Shown here piece after piece: positions 10,995 to 22,492 of a stretch of DNA of 64,000 nt. Source of the stretch: Jaapia argillacea MUCL 33604 (Eukaryota > Basidiomycota > Agaricomycetes > Jaapiales > Jaapiaceae); NCBI GenBank assembly GCA_000697665.1, contig KL197720.1, positions 231,083-295,082 on the forward strand, written 5' to 3'. Position numbers and translations under genes: made by a program. Positions within the stretch are counted from its first letter, which is position 1; every line of letters starts with the position of its first letter. Under the pieces are notes generated by a model. It ran no database searches, was not told where the DNA came from, and saw only the letters and a program-made list of their open reading frames with translations.

Positions 10995-12771
10995 ATGGCT
11001 TACTTCCAACACTATCAGAATGCGGGTCCGGGATGGGGTACTCGAAACGTTCGTGGTATAATTCGAAATGTTTTCACTTGTTGGATCACTGACAGCCTTG
11101 TGCTTTGTTGTTCTTAGTACCAGTTTGGTCGACCTCCGTCGCCTGACTTTCAACCCCAGCCGAAATGTATGGGTGTACCACTACTTCGATCGATTCAGTC
11201 TTGACGGGAACTTTGCAGGGCAAGGACTTGATTATTATCGTGCCCATGCACAGGATGGTTCTGACCCGTCAGTTCACACTTCTTTCTTGTGGTTCCCCAG
11301 ATTGTAATTGATTCTGATACGCCCTTATTGTCAGATTCTTCTTCCACTACGCGTTGGAACGATGCTTCGGACAACCAAACTCGACCGGAGTTCCACTCTT
11401 GGATGCTCGACGGTATCATCGTATGATATACGGTGGTCTCGTCCCATTATCCACCGCGCTACCCTCCGAATATGGCCACGCAGCTGCATACGAGGCTTAT
11501 CGAATGTGGAAATATAACAGTGCCCTCTCTGAGCCTGTGGGTGGGGATTATGAACGACAACGTGAAGCTATCGTTGGTCTGGCCATCGCTGAAGGTAACC
11601 CATCTTTCCTTTCTATCCTATTTGACCTCTGAACATTTTCTTAGCTACTCATCTGTGGCGACGCACGGGCAGGGCGGTCAACAAAGTGGACTGTCAGGCG
11701 GCTTGCGAGGCTGCGGCATCAACAGCTACACTAATTTTCACCCAGGTATGCCCCTGGTCCAGCATTGGTTAACGTGCAGAGTATGGACAGTAACAATTTC
11801 ATTAGAACGAACAACAGACGTCGTTTGGGGGTATGGGTAGTCAATATGGAGGCGGGGGGATGATGGGACAGTATGGTGGTGGACAGTACGGCGGTGGAAT
11901 GCAGGGTCAACCTAACCGACAGTATTCTCGATCAGTTTCTCCATATGGGTACGTCCCTCCCCATTTTACCTTTTCCATCCACCGTGCTTAGTTATCCTCG
12001 CAGTGGTATGGGTCCTGGAACGCTTGGAGGTATGCAAGGTGGATGTTCAGGCACGCCGATTCCGGCTCACCTTTCACTGGTCCAGGTATAGGTGGCATGA
12101 ACGATATGGGTATGGGAGCTGGAGGCTATGGTGGAATGGGAGGTGGGTATAACAGTGATATGGGGCCTGGCGGTGGTTACAACAATTCAATGGGAGGTGG
12201 GAGTCCGTACCTCGGCGTACCTGGTGGTACACCCTATCCTTATCAAGGTGGAGGTGGAGGTGGATATCGACAGAGATCTCATAGTATGTCTGCGCCTGGA
12301 TCACCTTACGGTGGTGCGTTTCCCATCGATCCAAATGTCCGTGTTGGAAATGGTGTAACGGTTATCTCAGGTGGTGTTCCGCCGTATGCTGGAGGAGGAA
12401 ATGCTGTTACCGTCCTTCCCGGAGGTTATGGGGCTGGTCAGTCTTATGGAGGTGGACAGGTTGGTCAGCCGTACGGAGGCGGACAGCCTGGTCAGGTTTA
12501 CGGAGGTGGACAGGGTGGGTATCCTATGCAAGGATACCAGCAGGGGTATGGGGGAGGGGCTGGGTATCCTGGATATGGTGGGGTCGGTGGCGTCGGTGGC
12601 GTGGGTGGGTTTGCGCTGAGTAGCATCGGAGGGATGGGAGGGTATGGTCCTGGCCCTGGTGGACTTACTGGTCAAGCTATGGCTCAAGCGCCACACACCA
12701 TCATCTTACCTTCGAGGAGGCGACATCGAAGACACCATGTTAGGAGGCATAGCTCGGGCTATGGGAGCTAG
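10995..12771 (+). CDS. conserved N-terminal domain with long glycine-rich tail
   Basis: ATG at 10995 reads MAYFQHYQNAGPGWG. Phase-consistent splices continue through YQFGRPPSPDF, KWQGLDYYRAHAQDG and FFFHYALERCFGQ, then through YHRMIYGGLVPLS, AAAYEAYRMWKY and DYERQREAIVGLAIAE. This folded-looking N-terminal part of roughly 200 residues resembles uncharacterised basidiomycete proteins I have seen. The C-terminal half (from about 11830) is glycine, tyrosine and glutamine rich, with a short tandem repeat. It ends in a strongly basic segment (SRRRHRRHHVRRH). It has no signal peptide. The composition suggests an intracellular, possibly RNA- or surface-binding, phase-separating protein, which is inference. 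No function is known to me. Confidence 0.65.
12445..12525 (+). repeat. 27-nt coding minisatellite (YGGGQxGQx)
   Basis: Three imperfect 27-nt units inside the glycine-rich exon encode YGGGQVGQP, YGGGQPGQV and YGGGQGGYP. In-frame unit length means copy-number change would leave the reading frame intact. Confidence 0.8.
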
Positions 12772-13009
12772 AGTCATTTGGTGGCATTCCAAAATACAGG
12801 GAAGCGAAGTTCGCGTTGGTATGTAATTCTAATTGGTTATAGAGCCTGTGATACCCCTTCCGTGTACGTATGTCTGTATAGTGGTACTGTATGATATCCG
12901 TCAACGGCAATGCCAGGTGAACAAACTCGACGAATTCGCAACTACGATACGTGGATCTAGGACAAGATATCCCAGTCGGCAAACACTAGATGACCTGGTG
13001 GTATACGGC

Positions 13010-13880
13010 ATCGGAAAATCATCGAGACTCGAAATAAGCGTCTACTCACCACCCGACAAACGGACTACGATAGTCGAGCCCACCAACACTCGTCGCAAGC
13101 TGCCCAAACCGCAGAACCAAATCGATCCGCGACGTTTACTAGACGTCCTGTACGGTGAATGGAGTCTCGCGTATGTGTTTGGGGTAAACTATGCCGCATC
13201 AAAGGACGCAGAGACAGTGAGAAGGCAGGGCCAGGTATCAGAGGAACAAGAGGCGAGGGGTCAATTCTTGAACGTTTGAGTATTGATCGTCTTAAGACGG
13301 CTTGGAACACGATGGCCGAGGTACTACAAGACACGATAGAGAAATATCTGAGGAGCGGTATGAGCAATCATCATTTCTCGAAAGAGTCACCTGCTTACCG
13401 TCCCGCGAACCAGACTTTCTTGCCCACCAACAGTCCTTCGCAAAGCTGCCCGAACCGCAGAACCAATCGATCCACGACGTCTGTCGACGTACTATGTAGC
13501 GAATGGAGTCTCGCGTTGGTGTTTGGGGTAAGCTATGCCGCATCAAAGGACGCAGAGACAGTGGTAAGGCTGGATCAGGTGTCATTGGACCAAGAAATGA
13601 GATGTGGCGCTTGGTCCCGAGGAGTCTTCGTCTTGAGGAGCGTTTCAACTTGGGGCGGTTGAAGTAGGCCACGACTTAGGTACCGCGCAGACTGGAGAAC
13701 GGTATGAGTAAATCATCAGAAGTGGCTACTCACCACCTTGTACTGCCCAGCTCTCCCTACGCCCTTGCGAAACCGCAGAACCAAATCGAACCGCGACGTG
13801 CAACCACTTGAGCTACTGACGTACTTGGAGCGGTGAATGGAGATCTCGCGTTGGTGTTTCGAAGGACGTGGACTCCATCG
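13010..13880. repeat. three-copy imperfect tandem repeat, period about 320-346 bp
   Basis: The core ccgcagaacc recurs at about 13109, 13455 and 13773. The first two copies share long near-identical stretches (for example around 13157-13215 and 13503-13565). The third is more diverged and appears truncated near 13880. Each copy begins with a similar ATCATC/CTCACC stretch. The minus-strand reading frame is retained between copies 1 and 2 (both give PLMRHSLPQT followed by TRDSI), which hints that the unit came from coding sequence. No complete gene is present now, and I do not recognise the family. Confidence 0.75.
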
Positions 13881-14026
13881 GACTCGCCTCGGAGTTGAAA
13901 GGAGCTTGTGTTTTGGAGTACATGTCATGTGCGCCACACCAGCGGTTGAATCTTGGAGCTTGAGTGAAAGGGGGGAGGGCGATGGGTCGAGGGGAGGATA
14001 GAGAAGGCAGGGAAATTGTTGGAGGG

Positions 14027-14040
14027 TATATATATATATA
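14027..14040. repeat. (TA)7 microsatellite
   Basis: Seven TA units next to a purine-rich stretch, in gene-poor sequence. Its minus-strand orientation could serve as a TATA-like element for a leftward transcript, but no gene is supported there. Confidence 0.8.
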
Positions 14041-14099
14041 CTTTTCTTAATCACATGGGGTGGCATTCACATGAAACCAGGAAAAGACTGGATGGGGGG

Positions 14100-15266
14100 T
14101 TGACAACAAACGCGTCGGTGGCTGAGCTCCAGTGTGGCTGACCGCCACGTCGTGGTCACGTGTCGTGGCCTGTGGCTATCAGTGTCCGATCGCTTTCTTC
14201 CTCCCTCATCTGGCGTTCACAAAATCAGTTTCAAAGGCGATATCTAACCCCCTCCACCTGAGTTGAATGAATAACTCCTAGTATCTGCTTTGAGCTTGCT
14301 GGTATAGGATTCAAACCTTGGTCCTCACCGGCGCTTGATCAACATGACCATCATCGTAAATGGCATGCGCTGAACCACGGTTCGCGCCCGAACCCTGATA
14401 CCTATCTTTATGCTGTCCATGCATTGCAGTGGACCCAAGTGGTCCTTTGTGCCGAACTCCACGAATGCTGTACGGACCATGGATTTCATAGTTCTACGTA
14501 TACAGCCACGGCAATTTTCGAAGTAAGTCCTCTCAAATTCCTAAAACTGATGCTGAGGACTATTGTCTTCATCACCAAGGCAACTCCTTGCTACCCGCAT
14601 GTAGGTGGCATTTTATCAAATATGCGGGCATGTGTGGGGTTAGGAGATCAGCCTGCAGGCGGTCAGCTGCGTCATGAACTCAACTGGTGATTTATATCCT
14701 CAAGACCGAAGCGCCAGCCTCTGGCTATCCGTGGGTCCTTCTGACTGAGCTGGTTGCCCGTGTCGTAAATTTCTGTGAATGTCATAATTGCAGCGCCACA
14801 TGGTCTACCGCGGCGCCATCTGCGCTGTTAACGACAGCTAACGGCCCAGCATTCGCATCCCCCAGGCTATAGATGCCCTTTGGCCCGCGCAAGTACAGAG
14901 GTGTGGCCGATGTCATCTCATTCAGGGATGATTAAACGATAAACTTCGGCGCTGTAACGCCAACTCCCCCTGTGAGTTCAAACCTTGTGAAACGAGTTGA
15001 CCAAGGCTAACTCCGAAACAAAAGAAAGCACCAGCCACCGTCCCTCTGAGGTGGGGTATCACAATAGAGCAAGTCTTCGCAAATTCGATCAATTCACTGC
15101 TTCTCATGTCAAGAGATATGTTTTGAATTCTAAAGCATATGTTTTGGAGAATATAAATTCGACTCGAATGACGGGAGTACCGACAAGTTTCACTTTTAAA
15201 TCGTCGCCGATCTGTTGCCTACCATGCAGTTCGAAACTCCGTTTCAACAAGAGCTCATGTCCACCA
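14100..15266. other. gene-poor stretch with a weak tRNA-like pattern
   Basis: No protein gene can be supported. On the minus strand TGGTTCAGCGC (14367-14377) resembles a pol III A box. GGTTTGAATCC (14307-14317) differs by one base from the B-box consensus, and the two boxes are 49 nt apart. A proper cloverleaf cannot be drawn because the T-stem pairs poorly. This could be a decayed tRNA-derived SINE or tRNA relic, or chance. Confidence 0.3.
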
Positions 15267-15973
15267 ATGCAGCGTTTGGCCATCAACACCCCGGTGTTGC
15301 ACCAGCGGTTAATACTCTTTATTATTAATGCTCTCCCCTCCTCAGCTCATTTAATTCCCTCGTAGCCTACAAGCAACAGATCAAACAAAAATCGTTTATA
15401 CATCGGCTTCTATCACCAACGCCACCAATGGGACCCCTCCGTCAGATTTCGTACCGCCCTTCTTCTCGCTCCCAAGAAACCCGACATATCGAGCCCGCAA
15501 AGCTGGCGATATCATATCAGAGACTCGTTCTCCTCGCAGGGTGCGATCCGATGGGAATACGAGGGTACACAGGTGAACATTGTGGGCGACGACCCCGCTC
15601 GGAGGCTCGTCGCCTTGGTATTTCTCACAAAGTTGCATCAGGAGCAGGCGAGTGGGGTTAGTTTGGCCTTGGCGTTGAGGAACGTGGAGGTCGATCCGCA
15701 CGGAGGGGATGGAGGTGCAAGAGAATGGGTCTGGAACGCAATTCGAGTTAGTCGATTCCGTTCTCATGAGGTCAGAAGCATGTCTAAGTAGGCCTCTGCG
15801 GTTTACAGTACCTAGTGGAGGAGGGGGTGATCCCGCCGTTCCCTCTTCGAGCCCAGACTATCTGGCAAAACGGTTATCAGTTCGCGCAAGACATGGAGGA
15901 CTGCCAGGATAACAAGGCTCCGACCTGTGACATCTATGGGCGAAAACAAAAATCAACGGTCCCGAGGGGGTGA
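15267..15973 (+). CDS. small DUF6914-like protein
   Basis: The main exon reads NRLYIGFYHQR...KKPDISSPQSWRYHIRDS, then RWEYEGTQVNI and RRLVALVFLTKL, then REWVWNAIR. An intron (about 15748-15808) joins in phase to YLVEEGVIPPFPLR and the end GRKQKSTVPRG. The pattern matches a fungal family I know as DUF6914-like. Its order is an N-terminal LY(I/L)xxYH strand, a WRYH motif, a WEYE motif and a final WVxxAIxxL helix. The function is unknown and no signal peptide is seen. The start is uncertain: an intron ending at the TAG near 15363-15365 would connect to the short ATG exon at 15267 in phase. Confidence 0.55.
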
Positions 15974-17487
15974 CGACTTTGGATGGATGACGAGAAGTGT
16001 TTAATCGTCTTGCCTCGATTTTCTTTTTGGATGAGATAATTATGGGGAGAACTATATGTTTCTCGTGATTTCTCTGGAAACGTGATAAATATAATGCGGC
16101 TAATTACCAGATTATGGTGGATGAAATTCAAGTGTTGCGCTTCGTTGCTGGGCACTCTGCTGAGTGTACTGGGTGCTTGTCTCTCATGTCAATGATTGAC
16201 AGATCCGCCGCTGCGAAACAAACCCCCCTTTCCAAAAGGCTGCAATAATATCTATATTCTGCAAACCTTTGTGGGATAGATACCTAAGTCGGTGGTGCTT
16301 GGTAGTAAGTAATATCCGTCGCAAAAGCGATGATGAAACAACGGCACAAGCGCGTGACGTGACATTGTGACAAGCTTCTCTCGCCAACTAGTACTACTCA
16401 CAACTACTCAGTGCGACCCAGTTGGCTCCTGGTGAACCTCACATTCACGACTTGAATCTCGAGAAAACCAACACAACCTCAGGCACCAACTGAGTTTCTC
16501 TTGCTGTACAAATTCTTGCGTATTCCACGACGCACGCCATCTGTTGTCTTCTCCAGTCAATCACACCCAGAGCGATGAAGAATGTGACTATTCACCAGGG
16601 TGAAGCTCAGGATGCTTTATATTCAGCAGCAAAGGCATATATGCGATTCCATAAAGCCCTTGGGGCTACTCTTCTCATATCTTAGATTGGTCCCCCCGCT
16701 CGACCAGAACGACCTCTGTATCACGGCCCGCATCCCATCTATCACGACACAACTTCCCTCAAGACGGCTGCCTTAAGGCCTCTCGCTACTGTCCGATCAT
16801 CTACTACTTACGCGCTCCCTCTCCAATCCAGTGCCGGTGCAAGGATGCGTCAATAGCCATTATCTCATCAGCTTGATGTGGCACTGGAGAATGTCAGTCC
16901 GACGTTCTATTGAGCCATTCCCCGCTCGTGGGAAAGACTACCCTATCGTCTTGGTGACTGCTATTAGGATGGATGTAAGAATCTATTCGTCTCTTGTCGG
17001 GTACCGGAGGCCTTTGGAACTTGACGGGGTAAAGTGGGTGAAGAGGAGGACTCGGAACGGCGCCAAAACTGATGGTTCTGGTGGGGTGGGGAAGAGGGTG
17101 CCCGGTCGATGGTCCCGAGTTGAGGGAGTTTTCTGACACCTAATCGCCAAACTCACGTCTGCAGAATACTCACCACACAAATCATATTCGTGATATAGTA
17201 GTGCTTGGTATCCCTGCATTATCCATACGAGATCAACACCTTCTGCCGCCATGTGACGTACATTAGGCGTACCATCACCACCAATCAGAGTCGATACATG
17301 TGGCTGCCAGTACTAGCTGAACTCAAAACTGTGATAGGATTACAATTTCTACTAAGTACGTTCTTGAATCTTGACGATAGGTTCTTTTATGTCTTCGATT
17401 CGCCAACGAGAGCCGACATGGACGCTGGTGTAACATTACCTTGTCGTTCGTGCCAATACCCTTGCCAATGCAGCCCTCAAAGTGGCC
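15974..17487. other. no supported gene
   Basis: About 1.5 kb with only short open frames. A 36-codon ORF at 16575-16685 (ATG at 16575) and proline-rich plus-strand readings around 16690-16850 look mildly protein-like but lack a start-to-stop chain. The sequence is otherwise featureless. Confidence 0.4.
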
Positions 17488-18537
17488 CTAGATCATCTCC
17501 GACCGGGTCAAAGGTGCAGGGTCCTCAGGCACGTCAATGTAGCCTTCGCTGAGTTCAATCTTGATAGCTAGATTATCATGGGTGGAAGCCATTCCTTCCT
17601 TCCAACGAGTGTCCCCTCTTGATAAGATAAAATTGGATAAAGTATTTTCATCCAACGTGGGTGATAGAGTCGGCCGACATAACATGCTATAGGTCAAGCG
17701 ACCCCAGACCCTGAGTCCCGAGTCGTAAGTATGGATATCGCCCCTGAATAACACCAGGGGAAAGACGGACAGAGTGACAGATCCTGCATTAACCAGAGCC
17801 CCGTTCGTTGGGTCGCGTGAGGGTGAATAGGACACGTTCATGAAAATGCACCCATAATTGACAATGGCAATGGAGGAAGCGAATTCGCGGAGTGGACGAG
17901 GGGAGGTCCAGTTAACGGCGGGGCTCTTTTTGATCGTATGACCCAAAATTTCAGCGGATCATGTATTTGGGACTCGCGTGAGCGCTCCCGTCCTCTCCGT
18001 CGGAGTAGTGGTCAAGCTGGCAAACGTTTGTGACCGGTTGACTGGCGGAACGACCTTATCCGCGCGACTGAGTTGGCAAATTGTCGGCAGCCACAAGGTA
18101 CCCATGTCTTTCTAGCAGGTATTCACGACAAGCACAGATAGCAGTAGGATGGGGGACAATATAGGAGATGGAGTGATCATCATTCTCAGTGAGTTGACCC
18201 GAGGTTACGAGAGCGCTGCGGCGCGCCCAACTTACGAGACCTTGTACAGCAAACAGAGCTTCGCTGATGTCGAGTTTGATCCCATCTAATTGATGGCGCA
18301 TCCGCGTGGAGGATAGCTACTGGACTCGATCATAGTTCCATATCCGTGCGCCGGATTTGATCTCACATTCCCTGACAATCCAGCCCCAAGTTGATTTTGC
18401 AGCTTGATCGACATGGCGAGGCGCGAGGCACATTTTTTTTGACTTTCAAGCATCATCAACATAAGTAACGAAGAGTTTATCACGAGGAGAGTTGAACCGG
18501 AAGAATGAAGGGAGCAAGACGAGTCGGAGAGATCCAT
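17488..18537 (-). other. coding-like minus-strand stretch, possibly a decayed gene
   Basis: Three minus-strand open frames lie in a row. The one at 18286-18537 reads through a Leu/Ser-rich start. The one at 18056-18301 reads MRHQLDGIKLDISEALFA, then HPTAICACREYLLERHG. The one at 17488-17946 includes SIAIVNYGCIFMNVSY and YSMLCRPTLSPTLDEN. The composition is more protein-like than shadow ORFs, and GTAAGT at about 18234 could be a splice donor. Downstream, the same frame runs past a TAG into GHFEGCIGKGIGTNDK before another donor-like GTAATG. This suggests either an unrecognised intron or a decayed gene. I recognise no family. Confidence 0.3.
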
Positions 18538-20010
18538 ATGCTCCTACTACGACATGAGTCAATTAGTGCCGCATGGGACACTGCAATGCTCCAGGAGATT
18601 GGATAATTAGCTCATAAATCAGGCTATCAATGCACAAACGCCGAGAAAAGTGCCCCTAACTTAAATTTTTGGCTCCCGCGGCAGTGATGCCTTTGCAGTC
18701 CACAAGGTCAATACACGGTGCAATCACAATCAGCATGGTGGCGGAAAGCTCGGCGACTTCGAATACGTGAGTATCTGAATGGTCAGGCGTCAAGCAGAAA
18801 CCTAATGAACCGTACAGGGAGAATTGTTTCGGGAGGCAGCTTGGCGTGGGACGCACATGACCTCCTCTGCCGAGAGTCGTGCCCCAAGTACCATCCTTTA
18901 CTTTGGGTCAAATTCACAATGTAGGTGCTTTGTGATGTGCCTTCACATGGATGTCAGATTGGAGGGGAGCGCAGTAGTGATTGCCGTGTTCAATGAAGGA
19001 GCTGGGGGGGACGGTTGGAGAGGGTTTCGCATACTTGCACTGATACGAGAATTAATAGAGCGAACGTGCATTGCTAATAAAAACACAGTGAGAGTAAAAG
19101 CTCGTGTGAATGTCAATCACTCCATCGAGGGGAGCCGGTGAGGAGACTGGGGTGGCCGATATCTTGGGCAAGGCACTGTGAGTTGTCCGTCCATTCAACG
19201 GATGGATTTGGATGAAGGAAGGTACAGCAATCCAGGTACCGTGAAGTAGGTAGATCTTCAGCCGCCGAGGGTCAGTGAGAGCGGATTCTCTGCAACGGCC
19301 GAAGAGATCCCTCTGACAGAGGGAAGACATTCGCTTAATGAAAGTACCTGATTATATGTGATGACCGAATACCGACGAGAGGACGGCACAAGGATTCAAG
19401 GGTCCCTTTGGATATTTTGCGAAGAAGGTCCGCTCGATTTTAGGTTCTGACGAGAGCTTCTCAATTGACAAGAATCCACGACACCGCCCAGACAGCGCAT
19501 GAAGTCTTGCGACCACAAGGTCGTGGACAGCCGGCCGTCAGATACCGTAAGAAGGGAATCAAGTTCCGAAGGTCAGAAAACGAACGTTTTGGCGGCGGTG
19601 CGGAGCAGTAAAGCTGGGAGGGTGGCAGAAACCCGAACAATCGAAGGCATGGATATGGATGGGGTCGGCCGCTGGTCTGGCAGGGCCAAGGGAGGTTGTA
19701 GCATGCGATACTGGACCGATCTGGCGTGTGAGAAGTCTCCTGAAAATCGCAAGCTAGACCAGAACGATCACAGAAGCCGAAGGGATGCTGGGCACAATGT
19801 GGTTCACGGCACGTTCTTGGGGAACAAGATTAGAACTCGACAAGTCAACATACCGGCAATTAGCGAATGCAAGCCAATTGGGCACTGCAATCGACGAACG
19901 TTTGAGGTACGGCAGCGAAGAGCACACTGCGATGTCTCCAACAGTATCTGCGTTCCGGAAGCCGCATTCAGCCCCGAACGAAGATACATCAAGATTTCTC
20001 AGCGCATCCA
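18538..20010. other. intergenic, includes upstream region of the phosphate transporter
   Basis: About 1.5 kb without a supportable gene. Scattered minus-strand open stretches near 18656-18856 and 19052-19330 could belong to the decayed-looking region on the left. GCACGTT at about 19809-19815 resembles the weaker Pho4-type site (CACGTT) used upstream of yeast phosphate genes, but one 6-mer is expected by chance at this length. Confidence 0.35.
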
Positions 20011-20018
20011 TATATAAG
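20011..20018 (+). promoter_or_regulatory. TATA box of the phosphate transporter gene
   Basis: TATATAAG lies about 92 nt before the ATG at 20110, followed by a pyrimidine-rich leader typical of highly transcribed fungal genes. Confidence 0.6.
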
Positions 20019-20109
20019 ACCTTGTCCCCACCGTTTCCGAGTTTCCGCCAGTCAAGCGCTCATCCTCTCATTCTCCCCTGCTCTCTGCACTAGGGTCGAG
20101 ATTACTTAT

Positions 20110-22162
20110 ATGTCGGGAATCGAAAACATGTCTAGCAACGAATCAGATCCCCAACTCGGCAAGGGCGGCCACTCTGCCTATGTCTTGGACGAACGTCGTC
20201 GCGCCGCTCTTTCAGAGGTCGATAACGCCAAGTTCTCGTACGTCTCTTCCAACTTGTTTATACCTGGGCTGTCTTCTCATTTGCTTGACTAGATGGTTCC
20301 ACGTTAAAGTTGCCATGGTCGCTGGTGTCGGTTTCTTCACCGATGCCTACGACATTTTCGCCATCAGCATCGCCTCCACGATGTTGGGATACGTCTATGG
20401 TAAAGGTGAGTACACCTGTCCTCCCTGTCCATACTTCAGTCTTTGATTCTTGATTAGGCCTTGCTCTGAACAGCAACCAGGATCTCGGTGTCAAGGTTGC
20501 TACCCCTGTCGGTACTCTGGTTGGTCAATTGTTATTCGGCTGGTTGGCAGATGTTATCGGTCGTAAACGAATGTGTATGTTTCTGTTCCTTTGGTCTTAC
20601 ATATTCAATTTACTCACGCTGTGTCCCAGATGGTATCGAACTCATCATCATCATGACTGGCACCTTCGGTCAAGCAATGTCTGGAAACAGTCAAGCAGTT
20701 GGTATCATCGGTGTCCTTGTCGTCTGGCGTTTCATTATGGGTATCGGTATCGGTGGAGATTATCCTTTGAGCGCCGTCATCTCATCCGAATTCACTCCCA
20801 CCCGTATTCGTGGCCGTCTCATGACCGCGGTTTTCGCCAACCAAGGCTGGGGTAACTTCAGTGAGTTTGTGATTTCCTGACCCTCTGAATCAAACAATTA
20901 AACTTCCTCATCCACAGGCGCGGCCCTCGTCGCCTACATTGTCGTTGCTGCCTACAAGGACAAGATTATTGCCGATCCTTTCCCCCATCTCAACCACGTC
21001 GATTACCTTTGGCGTCTCCTCATTGGTCTCGGCTGTGTTCCTTGTGTTATCGCTCTCTACTTCCGTCTCACCATCCCCGAGACTCCCCGTTTCACCATGG
21101 ATATCGAGCGCAATGTCACCCAGGCCGCTCAAGATGTCGAGAATGTCCTCTCCACCGGTACTTTCTACCACGACCCCGACGCAGTTGTCCAGCGTGTCAA
21201 GGCTCCCAAGGCCAGCCGAAGGGATTTCGCTGCTTACTACGGCAAGTGGGAGAACTTCAAGGTCCTCTTTGGAACTTCTTACTCGTGGTTCGCTCTCGAT
21301 GTGAGTCCTTCGATGATTATTCATAGGATTCTCTCATTCAATTCACCTTCCAGATCGCCTTCTACGGTCTCAGTCTCAACTCCTCCATCATCTTGCAAGC
21401 TATTGGTTATGCCAGCCCTTCGCCCAAGACCAGTTTGGCTGCTTACACTGCCTTGAAGAACATTTGCGTTGGTAACTTGATCCTTGCTGTCGCCGGCCTC
21501 ATCCCCGGATACTGGGCGTCTTTCCTCTTTATCGATTCTTGGGGAAGGAAGCCCATCCAGCTCATGGGCTTCTCCATGCTCACGATCATCTTCTGCTGCA
21601 TGGGTACGTGTCACGTCTGATCCCTATGTTTCCTATGAAACTTAAATCACCTTATAGGCTTCGGATACGACAAGCTCACCGCCAACAAAGAGACCCAAGG
21701 CGCCTTCGTGTTCCTCTACTGCTTGGCCAACTTCTTCCAGAACTTTGGCCCCAACACCACCACTTTCGTCATCCCTGGCGAGGCCTTCCCCACTCGTTAC
21801 AGGTCCACTTCTCACGGTATCTCTGCTGCCTCTGGAAAGCTTGGTGCAATCATCGCCCAAGTCGGCTTTGCTCGTCTCAAGGATATTGGCGGAACCAACA
21901 GATTCGTCCAACATATGTACGTCCTCGCCCCCTCTCGCCCCTGCTGATTTCACATACTGAGCCCATATTTACCATTTTTTTCAGTCTTGAGATCTTCGCC
22001 TTCTTCATGTTGACCGGTATCTTCTCGACGCTCCTCCTCCCCGAGACCAAGGGTCGTTCATTGGAAGAACTGTCGAACGAGGATCAGGAAGGCTTCATCG
22101 GCGGTGTCGCTGGTCAGTCCGAGCCCAAGAACGAGGTCTCCGTTGGAGAGCGCCGAGTTTGA
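20110..22162 (+). CDS. PHO84: high-affinity phosphate:H+ symporter, PHO84 type
   Basis: Plasma-membrane MFS transporter that imports inorganic phosphate with protons. The spliced protein begins MSGIENMSSNES and has twelve predicted helices. The first cytosolic motif and helix read FHVKVAMVAGVGFFTDAYD. The MFS loop motif is GWLADVIGRKRM, and the phosphate-porter signature GGDYPLSAVISSE is intact. After the long central loop come WFALDIAFYG, PGYWASFLFIDSWGRKP and NFGPNTTTFVIPGEAFPTRYR. The C terminus carries LLPETKGRSLEEL and a hydrophilic tail. Seven or so short introns all join in frame. Upstream TATA and a possible CACGTT site fit phosphate-responsive expression (inferred). Confidence 0.95.
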
Positions 22163-22492
22163 GATGGGACTATCTTCCCTTCCTTTCTTTTTCTTGGTTG
22201 ATCGCGGGGGTGGTTTGTAAGAGAAGTATAATTTACTTATGCGATATCCGAGTAGTTGTTGTTCTCCCGTCACGGCCATAACGATGATAGAAGGACTCTG
22301 TTCGCACCTTAATGTAACGATGTTTCGATTCCATATCGTGTTCGGGATTGCTCTGACAATGCATATACATATCTGGGTCGACGTCCAACTGATGTGCGCG
22401 TTCAGAACCGTTTTGGTTATTCGATTTCCTTGTTCGGTGTGGGCTTCGGGTTGGAACGAACGCACTGACGATCGATCGCTCTGTCGGGAGTG
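22163..22492. other. intergenic, 3' region of the phosphate transporter gene
   Basis: 330 nt between the transporter stop and the next ATG. Pyrimidine-rich just after the stop. Nothing else recognised. Confidence 0.4.

Noticed and set aside
13010-13880. CRISPR-like array
   Set aside because: Units are over 300 bp, only three, imperfect, and in a eukaryotic genome. This is an ordinary tandem repeat.
14290-14395. A functional tRNA gene
   Set aside because: A and B box-like motifs exist, but the T-stem and acceptor stem do not pair, so it is listed only as a weak tRNA-like pattern.
15396-15767. Minus-strand ORF of 123 codons
   Set aside because: Antisense to the DUF6914-like exon, whose plus frame has a consistent splice to a second exon.
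19499-20017. Plus-strand ORF of 172 codons before the phosphate transporter
   Set aside because: Composition is random-like, it overlaps the TATA box and leader of the transporter gene, and no motif is visible.
20908-21324. Long minus-strand ORF over the phosphate transporter
   Set aside because: It is the antisense shadow of transporter exons, whose plus-strand protein has clear motifs.
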